From positions 5,889,501 through 5,953,500 of the forward strand of contig NZ_CP108109.1 of the NCBI RefSeq assembly GCF_036199905.1: a DNA stretch of 64,000 bases, written 5' to 3'. The stretch is from Streptomyces sp. NBC_00223. GTDB lineage: Bacteria; Actinomycetota; Actinomycetes; Streptomycetales; Streptomycetaceae. Within the stretch, counting starts at the first letter, position 1; every line of letters starts with the position of its first letter. Below the pieces are notes generated by a model that was given only the letters and a program-made list of their open reading frames with translations, was not told the DNA's origin and ran no database searches. Of this stretch, positions 17,170 to 24,306 are shown one piece after another. Position numbers and translations under genes: made by a program.

Positions 17170-18665
17170 CGGGGCTCCAGCTGGAACCAGGTGCTCTTGA
17201 GGTCGGTGTACTTGTCGATCGCGTGCGCGGACTTGTCACGGCCGAAGCCGCTCGCGCCCGTACCGCCGAAGGGCATGGACATGGAACCCTCCTCGTAGCA
17301 GTTCACCCAGACCGATCCCGCCTTCAGCCGCCTCGCCACTGTGTGGGCGGTGGACAGATCGCGGGTCCACAGACCGGCGGCCAGGCCGTACGGGGTGGCG
17401 TTGGCCAGCCGTACCGCCTCGTCGGTGCTGTCGACGACGAGCACCGACAGCACAGGGCCGAAGACCTCTTCGCGGGCGATGGCCATCTTCTCGGTGACTC
17501 CGGTGAGCACCACGGGTGCGAGATAGCTGCCCCCCGCGAGCGCCGGGTCGGGGACGAAGCGTTCGGCGGTTCCCGCGGCGAGCGTCGCGCCGTCCCGCAG
17601 CGCGCCCCGGACGTGGCCGAGGATCCGTTCCAGATGGGCCTCGCTCACCACGGCGCCCGAGGGCGCCGTGGGGTCGAGCGGGTCGGCCGGCCGCATCCGG
17701 CGCGCCTCCTCCACGGCGGCGGCGATCGCCTCTTCGGCAACGTCCCGGTGGACGATCATGCGCGAGGAGGCGCTGCACATCTGTCCCTGGTTGTAGAAGC
17801 AGGCCCAGGCCGTGGTGCGCCCGGCCCGGGCGACGTCGGCGTCCGGAAGGATCACGCCGGCCGACTTCCCGCCCAGTTCGGGCCAGACCCGCTTGCCGTT
17901 GGACTCGGCCGCGTATCCGAGGAAGCGGTGGCCCACAGCGACCGATCCGGTGAAGGCCAGTACGTCGACGTCGGGATGGCGGCCGAGCGCCGCACCGGCT
18001 TCCGGGCCGAGCCCGGGCAGGACGTTGAGCACGCCCGGGGGGACTCCCGCCTCCAGGGCGAGGTCCCCGAGCCGCAGCGCGGAGAAGGACGTCTGCTCGG
18101 CGGGCTTGAGGATCACGCTGTTGCCCGCGAGCAGGGCAGGACCGAGCTTCCACGCCGTCATCGTGAGCGGGAAGTTCCAGGGCACGACCGCCCCGACCAC
18201 TCCGGCCGGCTCGCGGGTGACCAGGGCGAGCGCGTCGCCCGGAGAGGCCGGGTTCTCGTCCGCGATTTTGTCGGCGAGCTGCCCGTACCAGCGCAGACAG
18301 CCGGCGACGGCGGCCAGTTCGACGTCGAGCGCCTCGCGTACGGGCTTGCCCATCTCGATCGCGACGCGCAGCGCCAGTTCCTCGGCGTGGGCGGCGACCA
18401 GGTCCGCGAAGCGGATCAGGATCTCACCGCGCCGGGCGGCCGGCAGCCGCGACCAGCGGCCGTCGTCGAAGGCCCGGCGGGCCGTACGGACGGCCTGGTC
18501 CACATCCGTCTCGTCCGCCGCCGCCAGCCGCCCGACGACACTGCCGTCGCGCGGGCTGACCACGGTGATCTCCCGCTCCCCGTGCGGCTGGACCCGTCGG
18601 CCGTCCACCAGATGGCCGGCCGCCCAGTCAAGCGCTGCGGCTGGAGCCGCGTCGTGAAGCTGCAT
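17166..18665 (-). CDS. NAD(P)-dependent aldehyde dehydrogenase, PuuC-like
   Basis: This 499-residue aldehyde dehydrogenase has the catalytic Cys in NQGQMCSASSRMIVH and the general-base Glu in VWPELGGKSAGV. The cofactor region reads VVPWNFPLTMTAWKLGPAL, and the C-terminus FGGTGASGFGRDKSAHAIDK is typical. The sequence pattern and its coupling to a gamma-glutamyl hydrolase point to gamma-glutamyl-aminobutyraldehyde or aminobutyraldehyde oxidation. It is preceded by the Lrp gene with an 87-base gap containing AT-rich promoter-like sequence. The class is certain; the substrate is inferred. Confidence 0.9.
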   Translation of the reverse strand: MQLHDAAPAAALDWAAGHLVDGRRVQPHGEREITVVSPRDGSVVGRLAAADETDVDQAVRTARRAFDDGRWSRLPAARRGEILIRFADLVAAHAEELALRVAIEMGKPVREALDVELAAVAGCLRWYGQLADKIADENPASPGDALALVTREPAGVVGAVVPWNFPLTMTAWKLGPALLAGNSVILKPAEQTSFSALRLGDLALEAGVPPGVLNVLPGLGPEAGAALGRHPDVDVLAFTGSVAVGHRFLGYAAESNGKRVWPELGGKSAGVILPDADVARAGRTTAWACFYNQGQMCSASSRMIVHRDVAEEAIAAAVEEARRMRPADPLDPTAPSGAVVSEAHLERILGHVRGALRDGATLAAGTAERFVPDPALAGGSYLAPVVLTGVTEKMAIAREEVFGPVLSVLVVDSTDEAVRLANATPYGLAAGLWTRDLSTAHTVARRLKAGSVWVNCYEEGSMSMPFGGTGASGFGRDKSAHAIDKYTDLKSTWFQLEPR

Positions 18666-18752
18666 CGATCTCTCCTACGTTCCGGATGAGGAGAGATTAT
18701 GCCTACTCGGCTATTTGGGCAATGGTTTCTTTCTTGTTCCGACAGATGTGGC

Positions 18753-19745
18753 TCACTCGTATCTCATGTTCGCCATCTGCATCGGGCCCCGCCGTAGTGC
18801 CTCCAGGACGACCGAGGACCGGGCGACGGTGACCGAGCCGAGGGAGCCGATGGCCCCGGTGAGGAACGAGTAGAGAGCGCCCGGGTCGGGCACCAGGCAG
18901 TCCACGAGGATCTGCGAGGACCCGGTGCAGGCGACGCAGAACCGCACCTCCCGGCGGCACCCCAGCGCGGCGCCGACGCTCTCCACCTGGTCCGGCGGCA
19001 CGTTGAGCCAGATCATGGCTTCCACCCGCAGATCGTGCACCGCCGAGGAGAGTTCGGTCCGTACGTGCAGCGCGCCCGCGCCGAACAGTGCCTCCAGGCG
19101 CCGGCGAGCGGTGGGCGCCGAGATGTCGGCCGCCTTGGCCAACGAGATCACGGTGGCCCGGCCGTCCTCGGCGAGCGCCGCGACCAGGGACTCGTCCTCC
19201 CGGGTGAGCTGCACCGGCCCGGAGGCCGTCGCGCCGCGCGTCGGCGTCTCCGCGCGCAGGGTCTCCACGACCGGCGCGGGCAGATCGCCCACGCTCCAGT
19301 CGTAACCGGACCGGAAGTAGCGCAGCACGGTGCTGGCCTCCACCGAGACCACTCCGTCTATCGCGGGCAGCTCGGCCAGCAGGAGCCGGGAGCTGTCCTG
19401 ACGGGTCCGCGGCAGGAGCATGCACACCACGTCCCCCGATCCCTCGACCACCGAGACCGACGAGGCATCCTGGCGGCGCGCGAGCTCCTCGCCGACCTGG
19501 AGGGCGGCCCCGGTGCGGGTCGACAGCCGCAGCACCAGGGGATGCGCCTCGCCGACGATCGTCGTGTCCAGGTAGGTCGAGACCTGTACCAGTCCGGAGT
19601 CGAGCAACCGCTGGCCCCGCCGCTGCACCGTCCGCTCCGACAAACCGAGCGCCCGGGCGATCGCTCCCCAGGTCGCGCGCCCGTTGGCCTGGAGCGCGTA
19701 AGCGATCATGCGATCGGGCTCGGTCAGCTCCTCTGCTGCGTTCAT
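18753..19745 (-). CDS. Lrp/AsnC-family regulator with duplicated domains
   Basis: This 330-residue protein is about twice the normal Lrp length. It has two helix-turn-helix segments, AIARALGLSERTVQRRGQRL near residue 35 and ISLAKAADISAPTARRRLEA near 205, each followed by an RAM-like ligand-binding domain. Tandem Lrp proteins of this kind are frequent in streptomycetes. It is the first gene of the minus-strand set and probably senses an amino acid or amine to control the aldehyde dehydrogenase/hydrolase/importer genes. The target site is not identified. Confidence 0.88.
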   Translation of the reverse strand: MNAAEELTEPDRMIAYALQANGRATWGAIARALGLSERTVQRRGQRLLDSGLVQVSTYLDTTIVGEAHPLVLRLSTRTGAALQVGEELARRQDASSVSVVEGSGDVVCMLLPRTRQDSSRLLLAELPAIDGVVSVEASTVLRYFRSGYDWSVGDLPAPVVETLRAETPTRGATASGPVQLTREDESLVAALAEDGRATVISLAKAADISAPTARRRLEALFGAGALHVRTELSSAVHDLRVEAMIWLNVPPDQVESVGAALGCRREVRFCVACTGSSQILVDCLVPDPGALYSFLTGAIGSLGSVTVARSSVVLEALRRGPMQMANMRYE

Positions 19746-19989
19746 AGCCCAGAACCCTAGATGAGACGGTTCCCGCCGGGATCAGGCAGCGTGGCGTTCA
19801 TCGCCGCCGCGACGGCCTGCCGTGTTCCAGCGCGCGGCGGCCGGACGACAGGCAGTGCCGCCCGTCCACGGCATGGCGCGGAGACGCGGCCTTCTCGGCG
19901 GAGGCGGCCGCCCGCCTGCTCGACGCAGCTCGCACTGCATCCGGGCCGGCCCCCGAAGCCGCCCGACCGCTGCACCTCGGCCCCCACCT

Positions 19990-20399
19990 ACGTCACCGGC
20001 CCCGACGCCGACCTCGCACCCACCACCTCCGCCGGCGGCGGCGCCAAAGCCGCCGTCAAAGCGTTCAAGACCGTCAATACCGTCCGCAAGGGCCAGTCGC
20101 GTCCAACGCGTCGCATCCATGCCGAAAAAGGTGGCTTCCAAGGCGCGCTGGGGTTGCGCCAAGGCGAAAGTCAAATGGGGGAAGAAGAGTTACCTGTCGA
20201 AGTCCATTGGAGGTCGGTCAAAGCTCTTCGGCGATACTGGAGCAAAGGCGCTGCGACGTGGTGATACCAAGCGAGGCATCCTCCCGCAGTTGGCTCGGGG
20301 CAGGTCCGCACCGTTTTCAGAGCAAAGTTGGCGGGTAGAAAAATTGACCTGTGGCATGGCCCTCGCCGTGGAAGGTTTGAGCACGACCACTCCTGGTAG
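19990..20399 (+). pseudogene. Broken Rhs C-terminal end with a degenerate toxin tip
   Basis: Two blocks match the intact Rhs gene downstream. 19991-20034 corresponds to 30804-30847 (encoding VTGPDxDLA), and 20044-20120 corresponds to about 31350-31420 (encoding AVKAFKTVNTVRK). About 500 bases present between them in the full-length gene are missing. A one-base insertion near 20091 shifts the frame, and another shift near 20290 leads into a plausible toxin end, with VRTVFRAKLAGRKIDLWHG and then a short tail to the TAG at 20397. This is the 3' remnant of a deleted Rhs gene with a different toxin tip from that at 31.9-32.2 kb. Confidence 0.7.
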
Positions 20400-20468
20400 A
20401 GTAAGTTGATTTGGCTGGGCGGCTGTGTCGAACAAGTCGGTGCAGCCGCCCAAGTGATGGGTGAAAAC

Positions 20469-20882
20469 ATGGACCCGGAAGAACTTGTTGAACTTGTCTC
20501 TGTATTCATGTCACGAAACAAGATGTCGGTCGCATTTCCGATTTTGAGTCGAGAGGTGATCGATTGCCAGCTTGCGTCGATATCGGCAGAGGGGGATCTT
20601 GGGATTGTACTTGAGAAGCTTGGGCGTGGTGAAAGCTATCGCATCATGGTTGATCTCTTCACATTCGATGAAGTGCCATCAGACGTGTGCGCTGAGTTCG
20701 TGGGTGTGCTCTTGGCCGGCCGGGCGCAGGTGCGTGTCTGGGGTCGCTGGATCAAATTTGTGGAACTGAGCCTTCTTGTCGGGGGGAGCGTTTGGCGGGA
20801 GACTCGACGACTCAAAGACGGTCTCAGGCCCTGGGAGCTTGCACTGAGGGCCCCCGGAGATTCTGGGCACGGAACCCGATGA
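20469..20882 (+). CDS. Candidate immunity protein of the broken Rhs module
   Basis: This 137-residue protein begins MDPEELVELVSVFMSRNKM and has no recognised family. GGTGA lies just before the ATG at 20469; an in-frame ATG at 20457 is an alternative. It directly follows the degenerate Rhs toxin tip, the usual place for a cognate immunity gene, and its base composition is lower in GC than the core genome. The last 30 residues (RRLKDGLRPWELALRAPGDS onward) look like read-through into unrelated DNA, so the 3' end may have been altered. Immunity function is inferred from position only. Confidence 0.5.
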   Translation: MDPEELVELVSVFMSRNKMSVAFPILSREVIDCQLASISAEGDLGIVLEKLGRGESYRIMVDLFTFDEVPSDVCAEFVGVLLAGRAQVRVWGRWIKFVELSLLVGGSVWRETRRLKDGLRPWELALRAPGDSGHGTR

Positions 20883-20986
20883 GCGCTTCCGATCGCGCCC
20901 GGATCGGGTGATGACTGGGGCCGTGACGCAGGAAGCTCCCTGCCCGTTGCGAGAGTGTCAACCACCGCTACGGAGCAAGGAGCTTC

Positions 20987-21133
20987 GTGGCCGCCTGTCG
21001 TGCCACTCCCGACCTGCCCGGCGACCTCGTTCCGTGGCGGGAGAACCTCATCGCCACCTGAAGGAGAAAACTCGGCGGGTCCTGGCGGAAGTTGACCTCC
21101 TTCGACCAGGCCGTCATGGTCCGGGTCCACTGA
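20987..21133 (+). pseudogene. Transposase N-terminal remnant
   Basis: From the GTG at 20987 the frame reads VAACRATPDLPGDLVPWREN, a stop at 21059, then GGSWRKLTSFDQAVMVRVH before a second stop. This resembles the N-terminus of IS5-like transposases common in Streptomyces (initial RATxDxPxxLV, then xLTxFxQAVxVL). Only about 48 codons remain. No catalytic DDE region or clear terminal repeats were found. Confidence 0.5.
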
Positions 21134-21297
21134 CCTGGGCTGCCCGGGCGACGGCGGAACGGTCCGTACACCGGTCGGACGCCGTTGCGGACGTACGCGT
21201 GGCCGGGAGCCTGTGCGACCAGCGAAGGCGACTCGGCCTCGGCCGTGCCGTTCTCCCGGGTGCGGGATCGTCCTCAGCCGGTGGTTCGGCCCGGCTG

Positions 21298-22257
21298 TTA
21301 CGCGGTGAGGGTGGAGAGGGCGGCGACGAGGTAGAGGCAGCCGCCGATGGAGACGCCCAGTCCGGCGACGGCCGGGATCCAGGCGGCCACGCGAGCGGCC
21401 AGCGGGCGCGCGTGGGTGTGGCGGGTGACCAGGGAGTGTCCTCGGACGGTCAGTACGCCGACGGCGGTCAGCGTTGCGGCCATGCCGACGCCGAAGGCCA
21501 GGACGAGGATGATCGCGTCGATCGAGCGCCCGGTGAGCAGCCCGCTCACAAGGACGATGAAGGCGGACGGGGACGGCAGCAGGCCACCGGAGAGGGCGAG
21601 GGCGAGCAGGCCACGACGGGACCAGGGGTCGAGATGGTCGTGGGTGTGTCCGTGTCCGTGCGAGTGGCCGTGGTCGTGGGTGTGTCCGTGCCCGTGTCCG
21701 TGCCCGTGTCTGTGTGCGTCCTCCGACTCGGGCTCGTCCGCGGCGAGATGAGGGCCGTGGTGCTCCTCGTGGTGGGTGTGTGGCGTGTCCGGACCGGCGC
21801 CGTGCCGGGTGGAGCCGGCCCGGGCCGGTTCCGGGTGCTCGACAGGGTGGTGTTCCCCGTGCGAGTGGCTGTGCGTGTGCCCGGCGCCCCGGCGGCGGAA
21901 CTGGCGGTACGTCAGATGGCCGCCGACCGAGATGACCACGAGCCCGGTGGCCACCTGCATCCACGTGGTGACGGTCTGGGTCCCGTAGCCGGCCGCACCG
22001 GTCAGCCCCACCCAGGCAGTGGCCAGCACCAGTACGGAAAGGGTGTGCATGACCGCGACGATCACGCCGAGGCGCAAGGCGTCCCTGTTGCGTCCCCGAA
22101 CCCCCACCAGGTAGGCGGCCGTCACGGTCTTGCCGTGGCCGGGGGCGACCGCGTGCAGCGCTCCGACTCCCAGCGCCACGATCAGGGCGACCCAGAAGAC
22201 GCCTCTGCTGTCGAAGAGGGCGATCAGGTGTCTCTCGTATCCGCTCACGCCGTTCAT
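21298..22257 (-). CDS. Nickel/cobalt transporter, NicO/RcnA family
   Basis: This 319-residue membrane protein has the N-terminal motif GALHAVAPGHGKTVTAAYLV typical of NicO/RcnA proteins. A long histidine-rich cytoplasmic loop lies at about residues 125-205 (many HGHGHTHDH units), and further helices include GGLLPSPSAFIVLVSGLL. The His-rich loop is expected to bind Ni2+ or Co2+. It starts inside the stop codon of the upstream gene (ATGA overlap), so the two form an operon. Direction (uptake or efflux) cannot be decided from sequence; RcnA relatives export, while some NicO proteins import. Confidence 0.88.
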   Translation of the reverse strand: MNGVSGYERHLIALFDSRGVFWVALIVALGVGALHAVAPGHGKTVTAAYLVGVRGRNRDALRLGVIVAVMHTLSVLVLATAWVGLTGAAGYGTQTVTTWMQVATGLVVISVGGHLTYRQFRRRGAGHTHSHSHGEHHPVEHPEPARAGSTRHGAGPDTPHTHHEEHHGPHLAADEPESEDAHRHGHGHGHGHTHDHGHSHGHGHTHDHLDPWSRRGLLALALSGGLLPSPSAFIVLVSGLLTGRSIDAIILVLAFGVGMAATLTAVGVLTVRGHSLVTRHTHARPLAARVAAWIPAVAGLGVSIGGCLYLVAALSTLTA

Positions 22258-23051
22258 GTCGTGGCCTTCCTTGTGCGCCGCGGGCGGCGCAGTAGTGCGA
22301 ACAGTCCTCCGGCGGCCAGCACCGCGGCGATGCCGCTGGTGGCGAGCGCGGTCGCGGGTGCGCCGCCGGTCGCGTCGCCCGTTGCGAAGTCCAGGCGCTG
22401 GGTGGTGTGGTCGGAGGTGACGAGGGTCCGGGCGGGGGTGGCGTGGGCGGCGCTGAGCATGGTCCGGTAGGCCGCGTTGAGGTCGGTCAGCGCGGTGAGC
22501 CGTACGTCCACGTCGTCGACGGGTCGGGGGCAGGCGAACGTGAAGTCCACCCCGTTGTCGAGCAGGTGCTGCGGCACCACGAGCGCGCCGCGGCAGGGTG
22601 CGCCGCGCTGGCTCACCCCGATGCGGTCCAGCAGGTAGGAGTGCAGCTTCCGCGACCGTTGAAGCTTCTGCTCCCCGGTCAGGGTGGCGAAGTCCTCGTC
22701 GCCGGTGGGGTTATCGAACGCGCCGAGCGCCTCGCCGAGCAGGACCCAGTCGTCGGCGCTGGCCTTCCAGACCAGTTGGACCTGTGCACCCTCGGCGCTG
22801 ATCCGGGCCGTGGGCGGAGGGCCGAAGGGGTGGGCGGCCGCCGGAGTCGCCGGTCCGGCGAGGGCCAGTACGACGGCGGCACAGGCCGTAAGGACTGCGG
22901 CGAGGGCCCGGCGCGGGACGGGGCTGACCGTTCTCGCCCGTCCGCCGGAGAGCCGCGCCGCGGTGCGTGCCGAGGTACGCGCCGCGCTGCGCCGTACTGC
23001 CGGATCGTCGCGGGTGGGTGCGGCGGCCCACCGGCCGCTGACATGGATCAC
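22254..23051 (-). CDS. Secreted, C-terminally anchored partner of the NicO transporter
   Basis: The predicted 265-residue protein has a Sec signal (RRALAAVLTACAAVVLALAG, cleavage near PAAA-HP), an extracellular domain and a C-terminal membrane helix followed by RRPRRTRK. The mature protein would start with a histidine. The first 40 residues before the signal are low complexity, so the true start may be internal, although I see no better ATG or GTG. It overlaps the NicO gene by 4 bases. Membrane-associated proteins of this type often accompany NicO permeases; a periplasmic-side metal-handling role is inferred. Confidence 0.65.
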   Translation of the reverse strand: MIHVSGRWAAAPTRDDPAVRRSAARTSARTAARLSGGRARTVSPVPRRALAAVLTACAAVVLALAGPATPAAAHPFGPPPTARISAEGAQVQLVWKASADDWVLLGEALGAFDNPTGDEDFATLTGEQKLQRSRKLHSYLLDRIGVSQRGAPCRGALVVPQHLLDNGVDFTFACPRPVDDVDVRLTALTDLNAAYRTMLSAAHATPARTLVTSDHTTQRLDFATGDATGGAPATALATSGIAAVLAAGGLFALLRRPRRTRKATT

Positions 23052-23143
23052 TTCGAACCCCTATGGATGAGTCTCCCGTCATAGAGGGAGGAAGGCCCTC
23101 TGGATTCAGCCCTACCAATTCGAACGAAAGTGACTCACCGCCT

Positions 23144-23260
23144 TACCCGGGCATGAACTTCACACTGCCTGCGCGTGGGCGGTGAATGTCCCGGGGCTCC
23201 CGTTGCCCAGGTGAAGCCGGCGACGAAGCCGCCGTGCGCGGGGCCGGGGATGTCCGTACG
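23144..23260. repeat. 117-bp direct repeat, left copy
   Basis: This copy matches 34864-34980 in the same orientation with 114 of 117 identical bases; the differences lie near 23176, 23207 and 23250. Sequence diverges abruptly at both ends. The two copies bound the 11.7-kb segment that carries the Rhs gene. Confidence 0.9.
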
Positions 23261-23304
23261 CGCTTCCGGACCTGCCGTACGACTACTGCGCGCTCGCTCC
23301 GGAA
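23257..23304 (+). pseudogene. Fragment of a superoxide dismutase N-terminus
   Basis: Sixteen codons read YALPDLPYDYCALAPE, matching the conserved Fe/Mn superoxide dismutase opening (YxLPDLPYDYxALxP). After this the frame becomes unrelated. A possible start ATG at 23250 is out of frame by two bases. It begins at the very edge of the left direct repeat. Confidence 0.55.
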
Positions 23305-23430
23305 CGGCGGCAACGGCGGCTCCGGGCCGCCCAGGACGAAGGGCGTGTGGATCACCCTGTGGGCACACCGTAGGGTCGGTGTCATGGCGAGCGGCGGTCA
23401 AGGGGCAACGCCGCGCTTGCCGGGCGCCGG

Positions 23431-23930
23431 GTGATCGTGCGGATTGCCGCTGATCCGGGGGCGCTGCGCGAGATGGAGCGGGCCGTGCGGGCGGCCCGGT
23501 GGCCGACCGAGGAGACCATCCCGGCGAACCGCCTCCTCACGGGAATCGGGCGGCAGCCCTCGTCGCGGGCGGGCGGGTCGTGACGTTCTGGGAGAGCGTC
23601 CAGGACGCGGAGGAGTACGCGACACTCCCGGAGTTGGCGGACCTGCCGAAGCGATTGCACTGGTGGGAGGAGCCGGAGTCGCTGGGGTGCCGTACTCCGA
23701 TCCGGTGGCCAAGATGCGGGCATCCCTGCACGGCCTTGGAGTTGGGGTGAGGTCGGAGAACGCGGCGTTTCCGGCGGACCGTGCCGCCGCCTTGGAGCAA
23801 GGAGTACAGCCGCCTCGACTTCGTGCTTCCGTTCGGCCTGATCCACGGCGACGCGAACCTCGGCAATGTCCTGCGGGACCGCGCCGGCCGCGCTGTGCTG
23901 ATGGACCCGCGGCTCCGGCGCCGTGCGCAC
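23431..23930 (+). pseudogene. Degenerate aminoglycoside phosphotransferase-family gene
   Basis: Recognisable pieces in order are VIVRIAADPGALREMERAVR (from 23431), then after a frameshift VVTFWESVQDAEEYATLPEL, a stop near 23748, and YSRLDFVLPFGLIHGDANLG followed by NVLRDRAGRAVLMD. The HGDAN..N Brenner motif is the phosphotransferase catalytic loop. The middle and C-terminal parts are missing or scrambled. It is clearly non-functional. Confidence 0.7.
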
Positions 23931-24306
23931 CCGAAGTGGCCGGTCCTGCCTGAGAGCGTGCCGGGATCGTCCTGGCGCCGTGCCCGCCCACCCGCCAGGA
24001 CTCGCTCATCCCGGACAACGGCCCCGACCGCAAGTGGGGTCAGGGGTTCCGTGAATTCCTGGCGAACTTCTGGCGGCTGATCCGGCAGGTATCTCAAAGT
24101 CGAACAATTAATGCCCAATCCGAGCCGACAGTTGGTGTGATTGCACGCTTCTGATGAGCTATCACACCCTCTGAGTGATCTTCACGGGCACGAGCGAGGT
24201 GCGGCGGGGCTCATGACATGACGGGGCGTCGTGTAAGCGCTGTATAAACCCTGCTCGTCGGCCGAGGTGTGCCTGTCTTTCGGCGGCGCGAGCGGAGGGG
24301 TTGCGC
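23931..24306. promoter_or_regulatory. Spacer and probable promoter of the Rhs gene
   Basis: A short coding-like scrap (frame containing GQGFREFLANFWRLIRQ, about 24030-24080) is followed by AT-richer DNA. It includes an inverted repeat GGTGTGAT/ATCACACC (24134-24141 and 24161-24168) and a TATAAA at 24242-24247 that could be the -10 of the Rhs promoter. No intact gene is present. Confidence 0.4.

Noticed and set aside
19761..19989. Open frame before the Rhs remnant as a separate gene
   Set aside because: Low-complexity sequence with no ribosome binding site; the only recognisable part is the Rhs-derived 3' portion.
21630..21720. Repeated GTGTCCGTG-type units that look like a small repeat array
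   Set aside because: They encode the His-Gly-rich metal-binding loop of the NicO transporter; the periodicity is a codon effect.
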